From Abelmoschus esculentus (taxonomy: Eukaryota > Streptophyta > Magnoliopsida > Malvales > Malvaceae), in assembly GCA_035048815.1 (NCBI GenBank), contig JAUCBN010000046.1, forward strand, positions 13,060,999 through 13,124,998: a stretch of 64,000 nt of DNA. Reading direction: 5' to 3'. Numbering within the stretch: position 1 is the stretch's first letter; every line of letters starts with the position of its first letter. Both the position numbers and the translations under genes were made by a program. The notes under the pieces are model-generated. The model was not told the origin of the DNA, made no database searches, and saw nothing but the letters and a program-made list of their open reading frames with translations. Below, piece by piece: positions 1 through 12,968 of this stretch.

Positions 1-2376
1 ATGATGAGAAGTTTAATGCTTTTGAACTGAATCGTAGAAAATATTGAGAAAGAATAGAACTAAATTAGGACTTGATGCTTTGGAATTTTAATGGACACGA
101 TTGTATGTTTTCTATGCTTAATTGGTAGGAAGTTTCTAGAGAACTTAGACTCTATGCCTTAGTTAGTTCAGAAAGAAAGAAAACTCATTTTTGCTATAAG
201 TAAATAAATAAATAAATAAATATAAAAAAAAGAGAAAAATAGATAAGAATAAATGTTTTAGCATAAAACTGTAGAAGGACGCTCCTCTATGCAAAAATTA
301 GCTTAACTTTGAATATAAATAAATAATGCTATAGCATATGAGCGAATGAAAGCTGTCACGGGATAACTCTACCCACTGACTCGGGGGTGAGATGTTTGCT
401 CCATACTCACCTAGAGTTAAGGACGGTAGTTGCGATGAGCTGACACCCTTCGAATCAGTGTTTAAAAAAAACTTAGTAGCATGGGAGTAATTTTAAAGAA
501 CTAGGGTATAGTGAATAAGGGAGCTTAGAATTTCTCTAACTGTTAAGCATAGGCTAGATACAATCCCGCACACACATACAGGACATCATGTCCAAATTTA
601 AGTTCTTGAACTTCTCAATATCATGTAGATTGATACAACATTTTTATTCTGATTATTGATGTTCTGCTTAAACTACTGTCGAAGATTGAAAGTAATGTCA
701 TAGCATTTTTATATGTCATTGCTTGAGGACAAGCAATATCTTAAGTTTGGGGGGGTGTTAACGTTCTAAAAAGCGTATATTTGTACCCTTTTACTTAAGG
801 TTTTGTTTGATTTCAAGTTCATTTACATTGCATTTAGTTGTATTTCATGTGCATTTGCATTTAGAATAGATTTTTATTTTTATTTTCTCTCTTCTCTTTT
901 CTCTTTTAAAGATGCTGCTTGGAATGGTATTTTCTTGGTGGTGATGTGCAGATTGCTGAGGCAAAGTTGAAAGATTGGAAGAGATGCTATAACATATTTT
1001 TAAAGTGTTGGATCGGACTTCAAAGTTGCTATAGCATTATGGGCGGACAAAATAGGACGGAAGAAAGGACATACATGCAGCCCACTGTCCTTAAGCGTTT
1101 TTCAGGCTAGCTGCACCTCCTCTGCAGACGTTGCACCACACTTGCAGACCTGCATTTTGCTGCCATTTTTGCAGCAAATGTTAGGGAATATTCTCTTACA
1201 CCGTTAGGGCACAGAACCCTAAGAAGCCTCCTATAAATACAAGGGCGAGCCTCCTACAATAATCGTGCTGAAAAAGAGCAAGAAAAGAGCAAAATAAATA
1301 GCTTAAAGAGCCACAAAAATGAGTGAGCTTTAAGAGAGTATGAGGGAGAAGAAAAAAGAAAGGAGGTCACTTTCCTTCGTCTTCAACCTCAAGTCAAACC
1401 GTCATCGTACGAGAGCTTCGAGCAAGGGATTTGCACGTCTTCGGGAGGAGCGGTAAGCTAGGAAAGCCTCACGGCACATGCATTTGGGACTTCCTTCCTC
1501 TTCACTTTGCTTTACCTCTTTTCTTTCCATTGAAAATGTATTTCAAACGATGCAAGTTGAATAGTTTACCTTACCTAGCCATGAACTTAGTATGGCTAAA
1601 TCTTGTTTTAGATGATTTTTGTTTTGTTTAAATGAATATTTACTGTTTCCAGTGTTTAATCTAGTGTTTTGCTCAAGAAAGCTAACATCTTTTTCATCTA
1701 AACCTTGGTTTGTAAAGGCATTGGGAGATAGCCATAGCTTAGGGGTTCGGGAAGCTTAGATCTCGGGATAGACAAAGCTAGACCAACTTGAACAATGGGG
1801 TTACTGCGGGAGCAGAATCCTAACTCACCTTAGGGATAAGGAAGAGTTTCAATGACTAAAAGGGGTAACACTTTATCAACATTAGAAGTGTTAGGGTTGA
1901 GACCGGGAGGTAATGCCTTAGTATTTTCGAGTGTTAGGCCTTCTGACTATGGATAGTGGAGGCTTTTTTAGTAAACTCTGTCGAGCACTTAGTAAACCCG
2001 TGGAACAATAAGTTTTCAGAAGAACAGTAAAGTCATACCATAGCAAGCCTAGCCTGTCTTAAGCTTGAATATCTTCTCTGTGTTGTGTTTGTGCAACTTT
2101 ATTTATTACTCCATTATTAGTTTGATTCTACTGTATTTTGGTGACACTCTTCACTTCGATCTAGCATCATTAGTGACACTTTTATTTTGCTAAAGCATTT
2201 TGGTGACAATTGCAGAATTGCTTTAGCATATGCTGATACAAAGGATTATTTTATCTTTTGTGTATGATAACTATTTTTGAAATAACTTACCCAATCCTCG
2301 TGGGAACGATCTCACTCACACACTTTATTACTTGTTCGATGTGTATACTTACACGCAAATCAATCACACATTAACA
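1..2376 (+). mobile_element. 3' end of an LTR retrotransposon (internal tail plus 3' LTR)
   Basis: Positions 1-755 are the non-coding tail of the internal region. A purine-rich tract at about 744-755 (AGTTTGGGGGGG) sits just before the LTR, as a polypurine tract should. The LTR runs 756-2376 (1621 bp) and has matching ends, TGTTAA at 756 and TTAACA at 2371. A TATA box (TATAAATA, 1232-1239) in a locally GC-richer stretch looks like the LTR promoter. No gag or pol reading frame is visible here. The wording around the polypurine tract resembles large Ty3/gypsy elements, but the lineage is inference. Short ORFs inside the LTR (919-1110, 1431-1631) are not taken as genes. The left LTR and target duplication lie outside the window. 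Confidence 0.85.
1232..1239 (+). promoter_or_regulatory. LTR TATA box
   Basis: TATAAATA preceded by CCTCC and followed by a GC-richer segment, about 480 bp into the LTR, the usual place for an LTR retrotransposon core promoter. It marks the likely U3/R boundary some 30 bp downstream. Confidence 0.6.
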
Positions 2377-4180
2377 CTTAAACAAGTCTTTAACCACAAC
2401 AACATTTGGCATGCTTCTTTTACCTTCTTTTACCTTTCATTTTCCTCTACCATTATACACATTAACCATACACATACATGATTGGTCATGCATGTGTGTA
2501 TATATACATATGTATCCATATTACGCATATCATAGGCATATGTATATACTTGTACATTTGTGCCTCGGATAAAATATTGTATTCATTTCTATTCATTCAT
2601 ATTAATACATAAATGTATTATTTTCCTCTATTTAAGATTAGTAAAGATTTTAACAAGACATACAACACAAACTTAAGGTTTATACAATTATTTCACTAAT
2701 AAATTTTTATTGAGTAAAAAAAAATATTATACATGTGTATGTCACTCATCATGTATATTTATTGATATACATGCATTCATTTATACATCATGCGCCTACG
2801 TGGTATTAGTTGTAAACTTAAAAATTAATTTGTTCGGTTATGAGAATCTCAGTAATAGATGACATGCGTTGATAAATGAATAAAAATATTTACGTCACAT
2901 TTTTTTAGTTATTATTTTTTTTATTTGATTTTTTTTGAAGTATTTAAAAATTAACCATTTTAATTGTTTGTTTTTTATGTGTGATCATACAGTTTGATTC
3001 AGGTACGGAGTTAAGATTTGAGGTTGAGAGGGGACAAAACATAAATGTTGAGAAGTAGAGGGGGCAACTTTATAAAAAAATATTTTTAAAAAAATTTAAA
3101 TAAGAGAACAAAAATAAATAAAAAAAATCGGAGAAGGGGGACAATTGCCCTCCCCACATAACTGTAGTTTCGTCCTTGGTTTAATCAGTGTCAAAATTGA
3201 TCAAAATATTATTAATTTATGTTTATCATCGCAATAAGATTGTAATATAAAGTTTAACGGAAAATAAACATGTTAGTTGTTGGAGATGAATATGGTCATA
3301 AAATCTTATGAGAAATTATACCTTTAATAACAAATATTAAATGAAATAAATTTTAAGAGAAATTATAATAATAAAATATTAAAAAAATTGAGTCTTTAAT
3401 AATAAGTATTAAAAAATTGAATCACAAATAGTAAATATTAAAAAATAATTTAAAGAGTACTATGTCAATAATAACAAATATCAAAAGAAATTGAGCCTCA
3501 AATAATTAATATTAAAAAAATTGAATTCCTGAAAATAAATATTAAAACAATTAAAAGTAAGGAATTAAATATTTGAAATCTCATAAAATTATTTCATGAT
3601 TTCAAATTGTATATTTTGAGTTGGAACTTGAATATATCATGTTATTATTTTACCCACTAACGATGAAAAATATTTTATAAACAACGTACGAAATAATATT
3701 ATTTAATTAATAAATAAAGATTAAAAGTTGAATTATAACGTTTTGAATGAAATAAATAAATTAATTAAGTTGAGAGAATTACACTCACAAAAACTTTTAT
3801 AATATTTTAATTAAATTAACTAAATATAAATCAAATATCACTAATTATAAAATTTAGTTCGAGAAAAAAAACGAGTGAACAGATTTTGTCACGATTGTTT
3901 TTTTTAAAAAAATACTATATAATGTACAATATTTTAAAAAATACTAAATATGTATCACATTAATTTATTGGTTTATATTATAAATAAGTATCTTATGTAC
4001 AATATTTTTTTTATCATCTATTTAAAATATTTTTTTGATTAAATTAAATATATAAAATATATTTTTATCAAAATAGGTACCTAAAATATATTTTATGATC
4101 AAAATAAGTACATATAATGTTTTTGGTTAAAATAAGTATTTATATATTTTTCATCTACGTCCCTAGAATTGTCATACAAC
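2377..4180. other. AT-rich intergenic DNA with a small MITE-like relic
   Basis: No gene is seen. About 3001-3178 carries imperfect inverted ends, CAGGTACGGAGTTAAGATTT on the left and a reverse-complement-like TTTCGTCCTTGG on the right, resembling the element at 21846-22161. The rest is AT-rich sequence with many runs of A and T. Confidence 0.45.
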
Positions 4181-4564
4181 TAGGGGTAATAATGAGCCGA
4201 GCTGAGTCCGAGCCTGATCAGGCTCGGGCTCAAAGCTCGTCGGCCTCAGTTCGGTCTCGTCAGGCTCGATTTGATTCGACTCAAAATAAAAAAATATATA
4301 TCTAATTTATTTTTAGTAGATTTCTCATATTTTATTTTATTACTTGTCTTTTGCTAAATAGATTACTTTTAGTGTATATGTAGCATATATATATAATATA
4401 ATTATTTTGAGCTTGTTCACAAGTTTTTTGAGCCGAGTTTGAATCGGCTCGGCTCGTTAAGTTCTTGAGCCAAACATGAGCTTGAGTCGAGCACACTCAA
4501 GCCGAGATTTGACCGAGCCGAACCCGAGTAGCTCTTGAGCTGGTCAGACTCATTATCACCCCTA
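4181..4564. mobile_element. hAT-like non-autonomous element (TAGGGGT ends)
   Basis: The left end TAGGGGTAATAATGAG is answered at the right by CTCATTATCACCCCTA, a 16 bp terminal inverted repeat with one mismatch. Both subterminal regions are rich in GAGC/GCTCG motifs and can pair with each other; the core is AT-rich. The flanks share ACAAC but no clean 8 bp duplication. TAGGGGTG-type ends are typical of hAT-derived MITEs in plants. The 62-codon ORF through it is a by-product. Confidence 0.75.
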
Positions 4565-5627
4565 CAACATTGATTAAATAATACATTAGGTACCTATTTT
4601 AATAATAAATTATACTTTAGATGTCTACTTTGATAAAAAAATAAATAAATACCTAATTTGATCAAAAAGTATATTTCGAATACTTAATTTAACCTAAATA
4701 TATATTTTATATATTTATTTTGATAAAAATACTTTAAATACGTAGATAAAATAATTAATATATTTTAATAATACTTATCTGTGATATAATTTTAATTATT
4801 TGATCATTTATGATACCAAAAAAATCGTGCACTTTAAGAACATGTATTTTAAATTTTTTGAAAATATTTAAAATGGGAAAGATCCAAAATTATCTCAATT
4901 TACTTAGAATTTTTTTAAATATTTTCTTACGTTTTTTTTATTTAAAAAACTTATTATATTATAGTTTTTTTTGAAAATACTCAAAAAATTTTGCCAAAAT
5001 CTCAGATATTCTTAATGCATAAATATTGTGCCATAAAAATCGAAAATTTTCAAAATTATATATATTATATATATAATTCAGAAACTTATTCTTTAGAAAA
5101 CATATACTCTTAAGTGTTATTTTTGTCTTTTTCTACTTTTTGAAATTTTCCTTTCTTTTATGAATTTTATTTTTTAATATTTATATAAATTTTTAAAAAT
5201 GTATATGCATGTGAAACGACATTTTTACCCTCAAACATTAAAAAATGTCATTTTAAGCTTTAAATTCTTTCGTCTCTTTTAGTTCTTAAATTTTTAATTT
5301 TTTAGTAAATTAAACCAACTGACAAAAAACATATCTATTGAGCTTAAGTAATCGTCTTTTACCATATTTTTCTTGTTTAACATATATATATATTTTAAAA
5401 AATAATAATTTATATTTATTTGTATATTTAACTATTTTTATTTTAAAATATTATTTTTAAATCTTTTATAAAGATGAGTTGACATTTACGTTAACAAAAA
5501 GATAATATTGCATGTGTGTCCGAATGATAATAGATTAACGGATGGATTAATTAAGATTACTCGACACGAAAAAATTTACGTCATCAATTTTTATGACCTC
5601 CGAATGAGACTTTTTTTTCATGTTTTT

Positions 5628-5774
5628 GAATTAGCTAACAGTGATTACAGTAGTATTTGTTCTAGAATATAATCTTCACCATTTGACATTGATCGCTCAA
5701 TCACTCTGCTGGCACCACTGATACTCGAACCCGTGACCTCTAAAAACAACAATCGTTCCTTTAACTACCGGTGT
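5628..5774 (-). mobile_element. tRNA-derived SINE, copy 1
   Basis: Minus-strand copy. It has a B-box-like GGGTTCGAGTATC (read on the minus strand at about 5728-5740), the shared body with TCTAGAACAAATAC, and a T-rich tail on the left. It belongs to the same family as copies at 16231, 17687, 18545, 22288, 26348 and 46055. Confidence 0.75.
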
Positions 5775-6020
5775 TTTTTTGCTCCATGTTGAATGTTATA
5801 GTCTTGATTAGTGCATGTAATGTTTAGGGTTATATCATAATACTTGTACTTATTATTATGTATATTCTTTTTCTCGATTACTTTTATAGGATTTTAATGA
5901 GGCATACAATAATAATAAGGCATACAATAATAAGCCAATAGCATGGCGCCTTGTGTAAATGGGTTGTGGTTTTAATATCCATTTATCTCGGCTGCGCCTA
6001 TGCCACGAGGGCAGATTTTG

Positions 6021-6283
6021 GAGAAATTATATTAAGAGACATTCTCAGCACGTCATCCATAGGACCGGCCAATAAAAAATATTTATTTAGTTATTTTTTT
6101 TATCTCATCATTTTTACTAAGTGAATCTTCACTAACATTTATTATAATTTAAGTTTAAAACAATTTTTACCAAGTGAATCTTCACTTGGTAAAAATGATG
6201 AGATAAAAAAATAATTAAATAAATATTTTTTATTAACCAGTCCTATAGATGACGTAGTAAGAATGTCATATAATATAATTTCT
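6021..6283. mobile_element. Palindromic Mutator-like MITE with 9 bp target duplication
   Basis: The whole 263 bp element reads as one long inverted repeat. It starts GAGAAATTATATTA and ends with its complement, and the centre carries AAGTGAATCTTCACTT. Perfect direct repeats CAGATTTTG flank it (6012-6020 and 6284-6292). A 9 bp duplication is the mark of the Mutator superfamily. It shares its GTCATC..AGGACC interior with the copies at 11832 and 62419. A transcript would fold into a near-perfect hairpin. Confidence 0.88.
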
Positions 6284-6292
6284 CAGATTTTG

Positions 6293-8337
6293 GTTTATTT
6301 TTATAGCACAATGTCGTGGGTAAATGGTAACCTACGCACAACGTTATGTGCAAATAGTGTGGTCCCATATATTATAGTTTTTGGTGTATTTTCTAAAATA
6401 AATATGGGGTTCATCGTATTTTAAATTTTTAAATCTAATTGAATTATTCCTCAAATTTTCGATAGTTTAGAAGCTATTTTTTTTATTCTTAAACAAATAT
6501 AAAATTCAAGCTCATACAAAATAGAAAAATATACATATTATTGTTCATTCAATCACATAATGTATTATTTATTTTTAGGCTTAATATTTAAATAGGTGTT
6601 CAAACTATGTTTATGGATTATTTTTAGTGCCTAAATTATTTTTAGCTCTAAATAGATGCCTAAAGTTTTAGGTCATTTTAAGTGTCTAACCATTAATAAA
6701 AAAAATTGTTTATCAATAAAAATGTGACAAGTGACGAGTTTTAATTTTTAATTTCTTTTAATTATTTTTAAATAAAATTAAAATTTTATTTTTTAAATTA
6801 ACAGTTTTAAATTCTTACAAAATAGTCGCAAGTCATTAACCCAAAATTCCCAAATTATTATCGTTGTCACCGTTTACTACCTCATTAGAGACTATCACTA
6901 TCGCCGCTGGACCACCATGATCGTTTTCTGAACCAATCATTGCTTATAATCTGTGGTAGGTATACCGACGACTTTATTTTTGCGATTTTGGTAGTCCGGC
7001 GACAGTAGTAGTGGTCACCGATGGTACCGATTTGAGACTATTTTGTAAATATTTAAAACTTTTATTTAAAAAATATCTTAAAAATAAATTAAATTAAAAA
7101 ATAAAAATAAAAACAATGGTAGTTGATGGTTAGACACTTAAAATGATCACAATTGAAATTTTAAATACCTATTTAGAGCTAAAAAATAATTTAGACACCA
7201 AAAATATCCACAAACATAATTTCAACACTTATCTAGATATTAACCCTTATTTTTATTATATTTAAATATCAATTAATCCATGCATATTTTCCCAAAAAGA
7301 CATGACAATATGTACCAGACAAGTTTGGTCTTGTCCCAATGACTTGATGTGTTGGAATCATATTTTGTGTCTTTTCTCCCTCTGCACCGGCGAGTAAATG
7401 AGGAGAGGGGATTGGTCCAAATTGTTCCTAAGCCACTGTCATTTGTCACAAAACAAGTCCATGTCCACATATATTTGCCCTTTGGGGACCGCCACCGCCT
7501 GGCTCTTGGCCTGTTTTCAAATGCGACAAGTAATATAGATTCCAACTTAATGAAAATTCTTTTAATTTTAACATCATCTAATTATATTTCATAATTCATT
7601 TGCTATATAGTTGATAACGACCTGAGTTTTGTGTTAGTTGTATACCGTTGGTAGTTTTTTTCTTGGTTTATTTATTTATTTTTACTTTAAATAAGATTTT
7701 TTCTGTTTTTTTTTCGCACATCTTATTGTTATATGTTTCACCTACATTTGTGACGTTTTTTTTTCTGTTTTGTTTTATTATCTTTTTTACATATTTTATG
7801 AGACGATTTTCATCTATCTTTTCAACAGTTATTTTATATAATGATCACTACGATACATGTTTTAGTTAGAAAAGATCAGTGATCTAATATAATTATGTAA
7901 GGTGGGAGAGACAATCCTCTCACCCCAAATTATTTTTTTTTACTTTTATCTTTTTATTTAATTTTTTAAAATTAAATTTATATTTTTACTTTAAATATTA
8001 ATATTTTACTTCTAACCCTAAATTTAAATCGTCTCTCTAACTTTAGTGAAGCAAAAATTGTGTGGTGTCTATGAGTTGACATTCCCTTGAGGACTAGGAC
8101 TGTATCCACTTGCCTTTACAAACCCTAATTATGTCTCAACGATCCACAATAATGTCTTTGTTTATCTAGATTTTTCTATGTCAAGTTTGGTTTTCTAATT
8201 CATTGCCCATACAAGTCAAGGGACCCAACACCAGACATGTGACTCTCAACATCAATTACTATAATAATTGCAATAAATTGACCAATTAGAAAACACCTAG
8301 ATATTTTTTTATGCGGGCAAGACAGTTCTATGTAGAG
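6293..8337. other. Intergenic region, no supported gene
   Basis: This stretch is AT-rich. A less AT-rich island at 7340-7530 is open on both strands (90 and 81 codons), but neither translation resembles a family I know and both lack gene context. An imperfect inverted pair at about 6600-6700 and 7130-7240 (TAGGTGTTCAAA-like ends) suggests another decayed DNA element with its centre at about 6850-7030. Confidence 0.4.
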
Positions 8338-10490
8338 TGGTAAATGGGTTGTTTGATTTGAATTCGATTCGGATATTTTAATTTAAGTTTCTTTAGGTAA
8401 TAATATTTTGTTTAAGTTCAGGTCTAGTTCAGTTTTAGTTTGAGTTTATGGTGATTTCAGGTCAGGTCGGTTTGATTTGGTTTAAAATCGATTCAAGTTT
8501 ATCTGATTCGGTTAAAAATTAATTTGGTTCCTTTTCTAGTTCAATTAAAATTTGAATCAAATTTTCAGTTCGTAGAACTAATGTTTTGATATAATAATTG
8601 AAAAATAGTTTTGGACTAATTGAAAAGATTTCAAAAATGTTTCTTATGTCCAAACTACTTGAAAATATATTTAAGATGTTTTTGAGAGGTTTTAAATGAT
8701 TTAAAGAAACCAAAGAAGTGATTTTAACACAGGTGTTTCGATACACCTCCAAGGTGTTTCGATACAGACTTGTTTTCAAAGGGAAAAATCACAGTGGTAT
8801 TGATACTGGTATCAATACCTTTTCACCACTGTGATTGTTGGTTTTGAACCTTGTTTCGATACACCCCCAACGATCAAAACGATTTTATGAAAAAACCCAA
8901 CGGCTAGGAGCGGTATTGATACTGGTATCGATACCAGTTCATAAATGCAGGTCAACGACCATTTCCCAAAGAGGGTGTTTCAATACCGGTCATACGTATA
9001 TCGATACCTCCTGCACCAGAAGAGGAAATAAGCCTTGAAATCAGCTCCAAACCAATCTCAACGGTCACCAACAGCTAGAAGCTCATTTGGGATGATAAAA
9101 GGAAGCCTCAAGCATCAAGAGAAGACTAATGCTTCAATTGTAACAACATTATGATCAAAGATTTGTCTTAGAGCAAAATTCTCATCTTTGGGTAGACAAA
9201 ACACTTGTGAGCTCAATTGTCAATGTATGCTCAAGTGTAATTAGGATTGGGTGAGTGCTTAGTTGCAAACATAGCCTTGTTAGAAGGATTTAAGTTTGCT
9301 TAAGAATTCTCTTTGTGAGTGAGTTCTCAAAGTTCGGTTGTGAACTTTGGATGCTTGATTCGAGTTGTGAATCAAGGTTGTAAGATTATCCTTTTGTTCC
9401 TCAAAAGGTTGAATTCTTAGTGAATTGTGAAAATCCTTAGTGGGAAGCTAAGGTAGTGGATGTAGGCGTGGCCGAACCACTATAAATCCTTGTATTCATT
9501 GTCCAAATTTTTGCTTCCACCGCAAACACCAAATTAGTCAATTCTCCATCACTTGGCAAGTTTTAATCGGTTATCAATCGAACCCTTCAAGTCTAACAAA
9601 TTCAATTTATCCCGATGTTTAGATCTAATTCGAGTTATCGTATTCAGGTCAATTTGGATCTTGAGTCAAATTTATCCCGATGTGAATCTCATGGATCTGG
9701 GTTCAAAATGGGTCTAAAACAGACCTATTAAAAAGCGATCATTCGATATATTTTTAACATAATAAAGCTATTATTGATTAATTTCACATCACAATTTTAA
9801 TGAAGGAAAGATTAATTTCAATTAACTAGTATCAGAATAAAAAACAATAAATTAAATTAAAAAAACTCCACAATTACACAAATATCTTTTGAATAACAAA
9901 ACATTAAGAAACGTAAATTATAAAATATTTTATTAATTGTTGCAAGTCGAGTATCGTACTTCTATCTCCTTAGAGTGATAGTCTTAATGATTATTTAAAT
10001 CATAAACATTTTAAAACAAATAACAAACAAACAAAGAGAAATTTTGTTTTATGACAATAATATTTGTGAAATTTAAATATTACGATTAAGATTATGTAAT
10101 ATAACAACTTTTTTATATACCATGTCAATGATATTCGTCATTTTTGCATCATCATCATAATCTTTACTAATAGTGGAACATGTGTTCCTTCAAAAGGTCT
10201 CTTTGTCTTAAATAAATAAAAATTACATTAGAGAATAATGTGAAATATAAAACCTATTATTATATATTTATATATGTTTTTAAATCAAATGTGGTTTTTT
10301 TTAATAAACGTGTAACTGAATTCAAGTTCAGATCTTAGTATCAGATTCGGACCCGAATTCGTACTTTAATCAAAAGATTCAGATTCGATTCAGATTCATT
10401 AAATCTAAAATTTTAATATTCATATCCTATAAAACGAATCTGAATCTATAAATTCAAGTCGGGTTAAAATTCTATTGCCATCCGTAATTT
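8338..10490. mobile_element. Decayed hAT-like element interrupted by a copia-like LTR
   Basis: The left side (GGTAAATGGGTTG, then GATTCGGAT-type motifs) and the right side (AATCTGAATC motifs, then TATTGCCATCC) look like inverted ends of one element. Between them, about 8582-9598, is an LTR-like block with TGTT/AACA ends. That block carries repeated GATAC palindromes at 8730-9010 and, near 9450-9500, a motif (GTGGATGTAGGC..CCGAACCAC) that I know from plant Ty1/copia LTRs. No target duplication is visible, so the limits are approximate and the solo-LTR reading is inference. Confidence 0.5.
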
Positions 10491-11264
10491 CTGCTATGGA
10501 ATTAAGAATAAATATTTAAAATATATCTAATATTAATGTTAAATAAAAATAAATACAAAATCTAAAACAAAATTATATTCAACAGGATAAGTAGGTACAT
10601 CAAGATGTTAAAAAAATGAGTACAAAAACATGGATACTATTAAAAATAATATAAAAGATTATTAAAAGATGAACACATGTGACAAATAGTTTTATTTCAT
10701 TAAAGTAAGTCTCGATTCGAGATTTTATATATAAAAAATTGTTAAAAATTCATCTATCGAAATTAAATGTGTGACGTAAATCAATCCAGATTAATAAGAG
10801 TAAAACCTCTTAATTACAACAACAATAATACAAAATTGTTATATTTAAAAATGAAAAATTAAAAGATGATTTTCAAAATGAAAGATTAACGTCTATGTTT
10901 ATACATGATTTTTACTTATGTACCCCATAATACTTTTTTTATACTAATAAAATTTAAACAACAAAATTTATCACTTTCTCAATTTATTAGACAACAAATA
11001 TTTAATAATATTAAATTATTAAGATTTTAAATCCAAAACCTTACTTAAACTACAATAATCACGCATCAACGGTTCCAACCGCTATAACTCCCCTTGAACC
11101 ATAAGAATGTCAAAAAATTATGTCGTAATCGTAATATTTTTTATAATTTTAATAAAAATTCAATAATTGTTATAAAAAAATTCGAATCTTATTTTTAATT
11201 AATTTAAAAATAAATAAATCAGTGTCAACATCATCTACTTCACAAATCTAACCCCACTCCCCTC
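10491..11264. other. Intergenic DNA upstream of the small gene at 11365
   Basis: AT-rich with no recognisable gene or clear repeat. The last 100 bases become C-rich and less AT-rich, as a promoter and 5' UTR would be. TATATAT at 11273-11279 could serve as a TATA box for the next gene. Confidence 0.4.
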
Positions 11265-11364
11265 TCTCGTGTGTATATATGTAAGAACTCCTTGTTCGAC
11301 ACCCAGCACCACCTCCCATCTCACGTTCAGACCAATCCAGAACCTTCTCTGTTTCCCCCCATAA

Positions 11365-11829
11365 ATGAAGTTCTTACAAGAATTAGCTTCCTGTTATCGG
11401 CCACCGACATCGGCAGACGAGCCTTTTCACGTGGTGACTCCTCTCCCCTCTGGCCGCTGCCTTGCAAAACGCGTGAACAAGCCGGGTGGTGGTGGCGGAG
11501 GATCTGCAAGTCGACATTGGAGACCAGTTCTCCTTGCCATCACGGAAGACGGCGTCGTATTCGAGTCGGAAGCTAAGGACAAGATTGCTGAAAAGAGGAC
11601 TCTAGGAGAAAACAAGTCCAAGGGAAGATACTATACGTCTAAGCCTCAAAGGGTTAAACATGATGAGAATTCCTTTTACTCAAGGTTGGTTTTGGTTTTT
11701 TATTCTCTCTACGATGTTTATTTTTTATGTCGGTTTTACGATATAATTCGAATATTTTTTGTGATTTTCAGGAATGATGATTTCAGTGATTCGATGAGCG
11801 TACCAGCATTCTGTCCGACACCCTTTTGA
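11365..11829 (+). CDS. Small plant protein of unknown function (two exons)
   Basis: Exons 11365-11684 and 11772-11829 encode 125 residues. The 87 bp intron (GTTGGT..TTTTCAG) is a multiple of three with no stop, so intron retention would give 154 residues. The protein begins MKFLQELASCY, has a glycine run (residues about 43-48), then a tract SRHWRPVLLAITEDG that looks like a conserved motif, a basic Lys/Arg-rich middle and the end FCPTPF. No signal peptide or membrane segment is seen. I recognise no named family. Codon usage and GC are clearly gene-like against the AT-rich flanks, and the ATG is the first in a plausible leader. The stop codon falls inside the target duplication of a MITE, so the 3' UTR is transposon-derived. 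Confidence 0.7.
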   Translation: MKFLQELASCYRPPTSADEPFHVVTPLPSGRCLAKRVNKPGGGGGGSASRHWRPVLLAITEDGVVFESEAKDKIAEKRTLGENKSKGRYYTSKPQRVKHDENSFYSRLVLVFYSLYDVYFLCRFYDIIRIFFVIFRNDDFSDSMSVPAFCPTPF

Positions 11830-11831
11830 TT

Positions 11832-12042
11832 GAGAAATTATTAGATGAATCTTGTTCAACTCATTATCCGTATTTCAGGCAATCAGGATTGTTCATTTTT
11901 AAATAGTTACTCCTAATAACTACTCACCCACTAATTACGTATAAAAAAAAGTAACGAATCAACTTAAAAAATTAAGATAAACGAATCTGATTAGCTGGGA
12001 CTACAGATGACGTGACGAACATGATTCATCTAATAATTTTTC
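11832..12042. mobile_element. Mutator-like MITE at the 3' end of the 11365 gene
   Basis: Ends GAGAAATTATTAGATGAATC and GATTCATCTAATAATTTTTC form the terminal inverted repeat. The interior shares CAGATGACGTGACGAACATG with the copy at 62419, which has TGGATGACGTGATGAACATG. The flanking sequences CTTTTGATT and CTTTTAGAT are probably a diverged 9 bp duplication. Confidence 0.8.
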
Positions 12043-12968
12043 TTTTAGATCATCTTTAGATTCCGTTTTTTTTATGGGATCACTTGTTTATTTTTCATTC
12101 AAAAACTATAAATGATTGTTTCGGATTCGAAGTTTCCGAAGATAAATTGTGCAGATGAATTTTTCTACGTATAACCTTCTTTAACTCGAGTTTAATTTAT
12201 TACTAATCTTCTTGTTTACCATTAATACTTCAAAAGTACTAACGGGTTTGAACATATATTTGAAGATAAACATATATAAAATCTCAAAATTTTATATACA
12301 CACAATTTATAAAGATTAAAAAATAATAACTATTTTATAAATATTAAAAAATAAATATATAAATTTAATCAATTCGTTATTTTTATAGAGATTAAATTAT
12401 TATTTAAATAAAAATTTAAAGTAGAGATTAGAATTCTTTTCGACCTCGAGAGAATTTCGTCCCTGAATAAATCATAAAATTTATAAATATTAGATTATAG
12501 TATAACGCTAATAATAATTTTAAATTTTTTAATTTTTAAAATATTTTTTATTTATGGATATTAAAATAAAATTTTGCTAACAGTCTAATACTTGAAACTC
12601 CAAAGTGAATATTGACCATGAAAAATAAATATTATATTCAGCTCAGGGATGATCTGTAGTAATAGAATTTTTCAATTTTTATTTTGTTTAATGATAATTT
12701 ATGTTTATATATGTTTAAATATTATATAAATCAAACTTTGTTTCATCAAATTTTGAATTTAAATATTTAGTGTAAATATATTTTTCTAAAGGGTAAATAA
12801 TTTAATCCTTATAAATGTTTAACCTTAATTATTAATGGGTTGGTTTAAGTGAGAAATAATTTGGTTTTAGTTAAGTAGGTTTTGAGTTTCAAGTGTTGCA
12901 TATGTAAAATATCTTTATTGTGAGACTCACCCATCAAAATCAAATGTGTGACGCAGATCGGTCCAAAT

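Noticed and set aside
919..1631. Two ORFs in the LTR
   Set aside because: They lie across the LTR promoter and leader of the retroelement and resemble no protein.
7273..7594. Overlapping ORFs on both strands (90 and 81 codons)
   Set aside because: No family resemblance, no splice or promoter context, and both strands open at once; more likely a chance island of lower AT content.
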